From: Ruania zhangjianzhongii
GTDB taxonomy: Bacteria > Actinomycetota > Actinomycetes > Actinomycetales > Beutenbergiaceae
DNA length: 38,372 nucleotides
Reading direction: 5' to 3'
NCBI RefSeq assembly: GCF_008000995.1
Contig: NZ_CP042827.1
Location: forward strand, 1 to 38,372
How positions within the stretch are numbered: position 1 is the stretch's first letter; each line of letters starts with the position of its first letter. A program made the translations under genes and the position numbers. Below, piece by piece: positions 33,099-38,372 of the stretch. The notes beneath the pieces were generated by a model that was not told where the DNA came from, did not search any database, and saw only the letters and a program-made list of their open reading frames with translations.

Positions 33099-35402
33099 GT
33101 CTGGCCGAAGGTGGCCGCCCACCCGTCGAAGCTGGTCACTCCCGCCTTCTCCAGCAGGTCGGGCGTAGATACCGCTGAGTGACGTAGGCCTCGGTGATGG
33201 AGTTGGCCAGCGGCGTGGCGGTGGCCAACGTCGCCACGCGCTTGCCGTGCCGGGAGCGCAGATACTCCAGCTTCATGTGCAGGTCCGAGGCCTGGTCGCT
33301 CCCGGCGATGTTGGCGTCGGGGATGCTGGACTCGGTCATGAGGGTTCTTGAATCGTGCGCCCTCATCGACGAGCAGGTAGTCGATGCTGTGTCCTCGAGA
33401 GGTGATGCCTGGGTCTCGGGGAGCGTCGAGCTTCTTCTTCTATGTATTCCTCTTTGCGCAGGATCAGCTTCTCGATGCGCTTCACGCTCAGATCGGCGCC
33501 TTGCTCACGGGCGTGCTCCAGGCTCGCGCGCAGCTGCCAGTTCGCGGTCGATGTACTCGGCTGCCGTCTGGGGTGAGGTCCCGATGCGCTTGAAGGCGCC
33601 GTGTGTGAGCACGATCGCGTCCAGTCGTTGGCGGCGGCTCGTGCGACGAACATGCGGCGTCGTTCCCGGTCAGGTCACTGCTGGAGGCGGCCAGGATGCG
33701 TGCTGGGGTAGGCCTGGAGCCACTCGCGGGTGAACTGCTCGAGCATGTGGTTGGGCACGATCGCTGCGGGTTTGCGGACGAGTCCCATCCGTCGCATCTC
33801 GTGGGCGCCGACCACCATCTCGAGGGTCTTGCCTGCGCCGACCTGATGGAACAGGCCGGTGGCCGGCTCGGCGATCATGCGGGCCACGCCGCGCGCTGGT
33901 GCGGGCGCAGAGAGAGTGTCTCGGACAGTCCCGGCAGGCTCAGGTAGTCACCTGCCTGGTCGTAGTCGCGCAGTCTGATTCGCGTTGAAGCGGCGGTTGT
34001 AGTCGGCGGCTAGTGCGCTGGCGCGCTCGGGCTCATCCCATACCCACTCGCTGAACTGCTCCTGCAGCTGCTGTGCCTTGACCTGGGCGGCCTCGGTCTC
34101 GACCGGGTTGAGAACGTAGCGCTTCGTGCCATCGTCGGCGTCAACACGGTCATGGACGAGGACCGGTGACTGGGCCATCAGCTGCTCAGCGATCCGGCCG
34201 GCGCTCTTGCGCTCGGTGCCCCATTCCTCGGTGGCGGCCAGGCCGTGGTCGCCGCCGCGGACCTTCCACTGTCCCGGCAGGGGGTTCTCGACCCGGACGT
34301 AGCGGTCGTCCAGCAGTTCGGCCAGGAATGCTGGTGGACCTCCGGGGGGATCCACACCGCGCCCAGGCGTGCGCTGATCTCCTCCGGTCCCAGGGGCTCG
34401 GGCAGCACCTCCTGAAGGGCCTCGACGTTGGCCGATACTGCGGGTCCTTCTCGGCGGCCTCGCGGGCGTGGTCGAGTTTGGTGTAGATGTCCCGGAGAGG
34501 TAGTCGGGAGCATGGACGAGCTCGCCGGTGGCGGGGTCGTCATAGGCCAGCGTGCCTAGGGCCGCGCGTGCGGCGCGCGGGTCGGTGCGCAGCAGGTCGG
34601 CGATCCGCTCCAGGTCCAGGCGCCCGCTCTCGTCGAGGCTCAGCGCGATCGCCTCGGCCGGGCTCTCGCTCCCTGGACCTGCGGCCGGGGCGCGAGGGCG
34701 CGCTCGGTCAGGAACGTGGCCGGGTTGGCGCTCTGGTCGGCATCCTCGAAGTTCTCCAGCGCCATCACCAGAGCGTGGTGTGGGTCGGTCTTGAAGGTGT
34801 GCATCACCGGTGGCCGGTGGCGGGCCATGCTCTCCTCGCCGAGCACCAGCTCGCCCGCTTCGTCGCGGATGGGTTCGCCGGTGGCCTCATCCAGCACCTT
34901 CTCGAACCTGCCGGTGCGGCGCAGCTCGTACCGGTTCAACGGGCCGTACTCGCCGACGTAGGCGTCATAGGCTGCGTGCAGCTCCTGTCGCTGCTGCTGC
35001 AGTACGGGCGTGTCCTGTGCCTCGCCAGCTTCGGCTTCCAACAAGTTCCGGGCCTGGTCGCGCAGTCCGATCAGGGCCCGTAGCTCGCGTGTCTGGGTCT
35101 GTGGCACGGCCAACGGCTCGAGCATGGCGTTCTTGACCACATGGAACTCCCCCGGCCGTTCGCCGAGGAGGATGGTGCCGTCCCAACGCTGGCCCTCGGG
35201 GGCGAGCACTGCGGTGCTGGGTGTGGCCTGTGGTCCGTCCGCGCGCTCGGTCACCGTCAGGTCCTGCTGGTGGCCTGCGCGAGGAGGCCGGCCAGCCGCT
35301 CTGCCATGAGCAGGTGCGTGGGCTCGGCCTTGTCGGGCTGCACTTGCAGGGTGTCCTGGCCGTACATGCCCTGTCCGAGGGTGCAACTGTCCTAGGACGA
35401 GC
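33099..35402 (-). pseudogene. Giant methylase-helicase, heavily frameshifted middle
   Basis: At least eight frame changes in 2.3 kb. Recognisable pieces in order: GQGMYGQDTLQVQPDKAEPT; LAPEGQRWDGTILLGERPGE; NRYELRRTGRFEKVLDEATG; ANVEALQEVLPEPLGPEEIS; the helicase Walker A piece TGLFHQVGAGKTLEMVVGAH (near 33,830); KPAAIVPNHMLEQFTREWLQ; IVLTHGAFKRIGTSPQTAAE; a DEGA Walker B (YLLVDEGARFKN); and KRVATLATATPLANSITEAY. All belong in a single order and strand, so this is one gene with indels and not several genes. Some joins need an inserted base and some a removed base. Confidence 0.65.
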
Positions 35403-36330
35403 TCAGGGTTCAGTTGCCAGTAGGTGTTGATCTTGACCTGCTGGCATCGACGGCACCGGGGTGACCGTCTCCCATGAGGTGTCGCGTTTGGGTTCGCCAG
35501 GCATCCGGCGGCGAAGGATCACCAGGTCGGTGACCGCCTCGGTCCCGGCCGCTCGTTGATGAGCCCCGGTGGGCAGGCGTACTGCTCCGACCAGATCGCC
35601 CATGGCGTTCATCTCCCGCCGGGCGGCCGGGTTGGTGGCATCCATCGTGTAGCGAGAGGTCAGCACGGCCACTACCCCGCCGGGCCGGGTCAGCGCCAGG
35701 GCCTTGATGATGAAGTAGTTGTGCATCGAGTGCCGGCCGGGGTTGAACTCCGGGTCGTGCAGGACGATATCCCCGAAGGGCACATTGCCCACAACGGCGT
35801 CTGCCACGCCGCGGGGCAAGCGCGTGTCAGCGAAGGACTCGGTGCGCACGGCGGCCTCGGGGTACAGGCCGCGCGCGATCGTCGCCGAGATGGGGTCGAG
35901 CTCGATCCCGGTCATCTTGACCCCTGCGGGTGCCATGCCGATGAAGGTGCCCGAGCCAGCGCCCGGCTCGAGCACCTCCCCCGCGGTAAGCCCCAAGCCG
36001 GCGACCGCCGTCCAGATCTCGCGGACATAGGCCGGATCGGTGTAGTGGGCGTTCAGGGTCGTGCGGCGCGCGGCCGCCCACTCATCGGCACTGAGTAGCC
36101 CGCGCAACTGCTCGCGCTCGTTCTCCCATTCACCGTTGCTTTCATCGAAGACCTGCGGTATCGCTCCCCAACTCGACCAACGCGCCATCACCTGCTGTTC
36201 TGCCGCCGTGGCTGGCCGGCGGTCGCGCTCGAGGCGCTTGGCGAACTCGATCGCTGCGATATTGGCCCGGAACCGTGCTCGAGGACTCGCGGGCGCGAGG
36301 TCTTCCTGACTCTCCGGCCGGAAGCTGGCT
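35403..36330 (-). CDS. Giant methylase-helicase, N-terminal DNA methylase part
   Basis: The first about 300 residues: FRPESQEDLAPASPRARFRA, QQVMARWSSWGAIPQVFDES, then a Rossmann methylase with GEVLEPGAGSGTFIGMAP (AdoMet-binding motif I), GIELDPISATIARGLYPEA and the catalytic GNVPFGD (motif IV, with NVPF instead of NPPF/Y), and LTRPGGVVAVLTSRYTMDA. It ends at 35403 at a frameshift. No ATG, GTG or TTG lies between the stop of the gene before and the conserved part, so the true start may also be affected by an indel. N6-adenine methylation of the plasmid DNA is the expected activity. Confidence 0.78.
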
Positions 36331-36334
36331 CCGA

Positions 36335-36868
36335 CTACTGCGCCGGCCCTAGTTCCTGTAGCTGCAGAATGCGGTCGCGAACCTCCGCCTCGCTCATCTG
36401 TTGCGGGTCCACGGCCTCGATCAGGGGCCGAAGCTTGTGCAGGTAGGTCAGCTGGTCCTGCTGCTCCTGGCTCAGGATCGGCTCCGGCCAGCCCTCCATC
36501 TCGGCCAGGTTCTGCGCCTGGTCGTTGATGTGGTCGATCAGCCTCGGAATGTCGGACGGGCTCGGCAACTGCGCCAGCAACTCCTCCAGCTCCTCGGTCA
36601 GGTCGGTCTCGACCTGGACCGAGTACACCTGATCGGTCAGGGCTACCTCCTCGGCCTGGCGCCGAATCGCCTTGAGCTGTCCCGCCTTCTCCAGATATGG
36701 CAGGTCCGCCGGCAGCTCCGCCTCCAACCGGCTCGCGGCCCCCTCCACCTGGGCCGCTATCGACTCCCCCACCTGGGTGAAGTAGGTCTGGGGGTCCTCC
36801 AGTGCCGCGTACCGGGCCGGTGCGTGCTTCATCCAGTGATCGCGCGCCATCATCCCGTACCTGTTCAT
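36335..36868 (-). CDS. Hypothetical conserved partner of the methylase-helicase
   Basis: 177 residues from ATG 36868, with GGGAGG five bases upstream. N-terminus NRYGMMARDHWMKHAPARYA is very conserved among actinobacterial mobile elements in the same position, directly before a methylase-helicase gene. The rest is acidic and helical (SRLEAELPADLPYLEKAGQL; TDLTEELEELLAQLPSPSDI), rich in coiled coils, with an acidic C-terminus. It probably interacts with the helicase. The function is not established. Its start overlaps the repaired stop of the preceding small gene (ATGA). Confidence 0.7.
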   Translation of the reverse strand: MNRYGMMARDHWMKHAPARYAALEDPQTYFTQVGESIAAQVEGAASRLEAELPADLPYLEKAGQLKAIRRQAEEVALTDQVYSVQVETDLTEELEELLAQLPSPSDIPRLIDHINDQAQNLAEMEGWPEPILSQEQQDQLTYLHKLRPLIEAVDPQQMSEAEVRDRILQLQELGPAQ

Positions 36869-37031
36869 CGGGCCTCCCAGCATCGAATAGGGTGCCTTGC
36901 TCAGCAAGGGCGGTCTCTGCGGGCGTAGGAGGGGCCCATCGGGCCTCATCGACTCGCGCGTCGGCCTCTGCCTCGCTGAGAGCCCAAAGGTCGAGCGACT
37001 GTTGCCCATCGATCTCGCGTCGTCGCGCCAT
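36865..37031 (-). CDS. Small hypothetical protein, one frameshift at its end
   Basis: The ATG at 37031 has a strong GGAAGGGTGG site. It encodes ARRREIDGQQSLDLWALSEA and TPAETALAEQGTLFDA, then the frame runs on without stopping through the next gene. Adding one G to the GGG run (36876-36878 on the plus strand) gives GTLFDAGEAR* with a TGA overlapping the next ATG, for 55 residues; 167 nt plus one is divisible by three. Short proteins ending in 'LFD' occur before the NRYGMMARDHW gene in such elements. The function is unknown. Confidence 0.55.
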
Positions 37032-37094
37032 GCCACCCTTCCTGTCCCCAGACAGCGACAGGCTAGCAACACCCGCGACCGCGGCTGATCGTAT

Positions 37095-37247
37095 CTACAG
37101 CACCTCATCGGGTTCCGTCCTCCCCTTTCCGCCTTTCGCTAGCCGTTGCGACAGACCCGTGAGCACGATGAGGACGAGGACCGCTGCAACGACCCGTGAT
37201 AACGCATCGGCTAACGGCTCGGGAAAGTGCGGGGTGACGTCTGGCAT
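37095..37247 (-). CDS. Fifty-residue single-TM peptide
   Basis: 50 residues. ATG 37247 is preceded by GAGGG and begins five bases after the stop of the RHH gene. One membrane helix (LADALSRVVAAVLVLIVLTG) and a basic end (SQRLAKGGKGRTEPDEVL). It is small and easily overlooked. It may be a plasmid-stability peptide or a membrane anchor for the partition complex. There is no toxin evidence beyond size and topology. Confidence 0.5.
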   Translation of the reverse strand: MPDVTPHFPEPLADALSRVVAAVLVLIVLTGLSQRLAKGGKGRTEPDEVL

Positions 37248-37251
37248 GCCC

Positions 37252-37608
37252 TCAGCCCCAGACACGCCTGATGGCCTGCTCGATGGCCGCGCGCTGCGTA
37301 AGCCGCTCACCGCGGGCGCGGGCGGCGGAGACGGCGGCATCGAGCAGTTGCACGACGTCGGGGGCGACCCTGACGCTGAGCTGCACGGTCGCCGCGCGTG
37401 CGGCAGGGGGCGATGCTGTGGGCATCGCACGCGCCGGCGACAGATCCGCAGTGGGGCCAGGCTTCGACGTCGGTGCCTTCTGCTGGGGTATCGCAGGTGC
37501 CTGCTGTGTTGCTGTGGTGGGTGTGGGCCGGGGATCGATGGGGTCCACGCTCTCGTCGGCCGCTGGCCGTGGCCGGCGTCGGAGCGAGGCGGGCCGCTCT
37601 TCAGTCAT
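37252..37608 (-). CDS. RHH partition protein (ParB-like adaptor)
   Basis: 118 residues. A Pro/Arg-rich disordered N-terminus, then an RHH DNA-binding domain in the last 45 residues (TVQLSVRVAPDVVQLLDAAV; ARARGERLTQRAAIEQAIRR). RHH proteins directly after ParA act as centromere-binding adaptors in type Ib partition systems. The ATG overlaps the ParA stop (ATGA), so it is translationally coupled. The arrangement ParA-RHH argues that the repeats near bases 1-129 may be its centromere and operator. Confidence 0.78.
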   Translation of the reverse strand: MTEERPASLRRRPRPAADESVDPIDPRPTPTTATQQAPAIPQQKAPTSKPGPTADLSPARAMPTASPPAARAATVQLSVRVAPDVVQLLDAAVSAARARGERLTQRAAIEQAIRRVWG

Positions 37609-38372
37609 GCGAGGACCTCCTTAGCGAGCTGCGCATAGGCCGCGAGGACCTCTTGGCCCTTGCGGTATCGGCCGTACCACGTTCCGGCAAATCGGACCTC
37701 GGGAACGATGGCTAGCAGCGGCACGATGGGTAGGAGCAGTAGGCCGGTCTCGCGGAGCTGGTCAACCGCCTCGACCTCGGGGCGACTCATGAAGCCGGTG
37801 CCCTCGCGGGTGCATACGATGCCCGCCTCGATGAGGTCGACTGGCGCGCCCAGCTTCGCGCGGTTGCGCTGGAAGTGCTCGACCGTGTGGCGAGCACCGC
37901 CGACCCCGTCCACGCCATCGCCGTTAGCTTGCGCGGCGTAGACCACCCGGTCGGCGGCGTGCAGAGCGTTCAAGGTCAACGGGCCACCCTGGCGGTTCGG
38001 GCAGTCGATGACGACTACGTCGGCGACGACCCCCTCCAGTGCTGTGCGTAGGCGCAGCTCCGCGAAGTCAGCGCGATCGGCCTCGCGGTTGGAGACGCTG
38101 CGACCGCTGGGCACGACCCTGAGCGTGTCGAACCATGAACTCTGGACGGCGAGGTCCTCGACCCAACCGGTTGGCTCGGCCTCGGCGAGGATCGCACCGA
38201 CATGCAGCCCCTCCCCCACCGGCTCCACATCGAGCCACTTGGTGCTCGCTGCCCTCGGGTCCAGGTCAATCAGGATCGTGCGCTTGCCCTCGCTCGCGTA
38301 GATGGCAGCAAGGGAGACCGCGGCGGTCGTCTTCGTGACGCCGCCCGCTTCGCTGTAGACCATGACAACATC
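37605..38372 (-). CDS. parA: ParA partition ATPase, start codon at the other window end
   Basis: 256 residues if the window is closed in a circle: bases 3-1 give the ATG and the frame enters at 38372 (DVVMVYSEAGGVTKTT). Within the window an internal ATG at 38363 is also possible. Walker A is deviant, SEAGGVTKTT, without the signature lysine of KGGVGKT; then LIDLDPRAAST (A' motif), VVIDCPN (Walker B). This form is known from actinobacterial plasmid ParA proteins. It would move or position plasmid copies together with the RHH protein. Confidence 0.82.
   Translation of the reverse strand, partial: DVVMVYSEAGGVTKTTAAVSLAAIYASEGKRTILIDLDPRAASTKWLDVEPVGEGLHVGAILAEAEPTGWVEDLAVQSSWFDTLRVVPSGRSVSNREADRADFAELRLRTALEGVVADVVVIDCPNRQGGPLTLNALHAADRVVYAAQANGDGVDGVGGARHTVEHFQRNRAKLGAPVDLIEAGIVCTREGTGFMSRPEVEAVDQLRETGLLLLPIVPLLAIVPEVRFAGTWYGRYRKGQEVLAAYAQLAKEVLA

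Noticed and set aside
1-38372. CRISPR array, tRNA or rRNA genes
   Set aside because: No regularly spaced repeat-spacer array, no CCA-ending cloverleaf and no rRNA-like sequence was seen.
1-38372. Insertion sequence or transposase gene
   Set aside because: No DDE or HUH transposase motifs were recognised; the 24-nt repeats near 19.35 and 21.52 kb have no adjacent transposase or integrase.

Overview
This window looks like a conjugative plasmid, or its complete sequence, from a high-GC actinobacterium, probably Micrococcales. The evidence is GC-rich codon use, an SCO6880-type plus split VirB4 transfer operon, a MobF relaxase-helicase-primase, an actinobacterial-style NrdH-redoxin and many leaderless -10/ATG starts. 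The species cannot be named from sequence alone. The two window ends appear to join. The ParA frame at the right end runs off the edge through codons GAT GTT GTC, and the first three bases of the window read ATG on the minus strand, in the same phase. Joining the ends gives an intact start codon preceded by a good leaderless promoter, so the record may be a whole circular plasmid of about 38.4 kb opened inside parA.

Layout. (1) 1-4.4 kb: a divergent par/kfr control region with repeats, a KfrA-like coiled-coil protein, a small frameshifted protein, a membrane protein, a wHTH replication-initiator-like gene (frameshifted), a small RHH-like protein and a winged-helix regulator. (2) 4.4-18.1 kb (+): one long operon of nearly continuous 4-nt start/stop overlaps: NrdH-redoxin, SSB, ParA/MinD-like ATPase, VirB2/3-like, VirB8-like, VirB6/TrbL-like, SCO6880-type protein (VirB4 N-half), VirB4 ATPase half, lipoprotein, lysozyme-M23 wall hydrolase, VirD4/TraG coupling protein and three hypothetical proteins. 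(3) 18.1-25.0 kb: an accessory island between the transfer operon and the relaxase gene. It holds a RES/Xre toxin-antitoxin pair, three unknown genes mostly enclosed by a 24-nt direct repeat, an Abi/HEPN-like gene, and a tightly coupled pair of a DUF262-HNH protein and an EcoRI-family adenine methyltransferase. (4) 25.1-30.0 kb (-): relaxase-helicase-primase. (5) 30.0-30.2 kb: candidate oriT between divergent genes, followed by a small charged protein and an HNH endonuclease. (6) 31.3-37.0 kb (-): a giant DNA methylase/SNF2-type helicase with its small upstream partners. (7) 37.1-38.4 kb (-): a one-TM peptide, an RHH partition protein and ParA.

How it works together: Rep and ParA/RHH/KfrA-like proteins would keep the plasmid. 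The 4.4-18 kb operon would build a monoderm type IV secretion channel, with the wall hydrolase opening peptidoglycan and VirD4 recruiting the relaxosome formed by the MobF relaxase at the 30.1 kb region. SSB, primase and the giant methylase-helicase would protect and convert incoming single strands. The island carries addiction and probable anti-phage or restriction functions.

A strong caveat: at least eight genes are interrupted by single-base indels, many in G or C runs and most repairable by adding one base. This looks more like assembly or sequencing indels than biological decay, so frameshifted genes are described here as the proteins they would encode if repaired.
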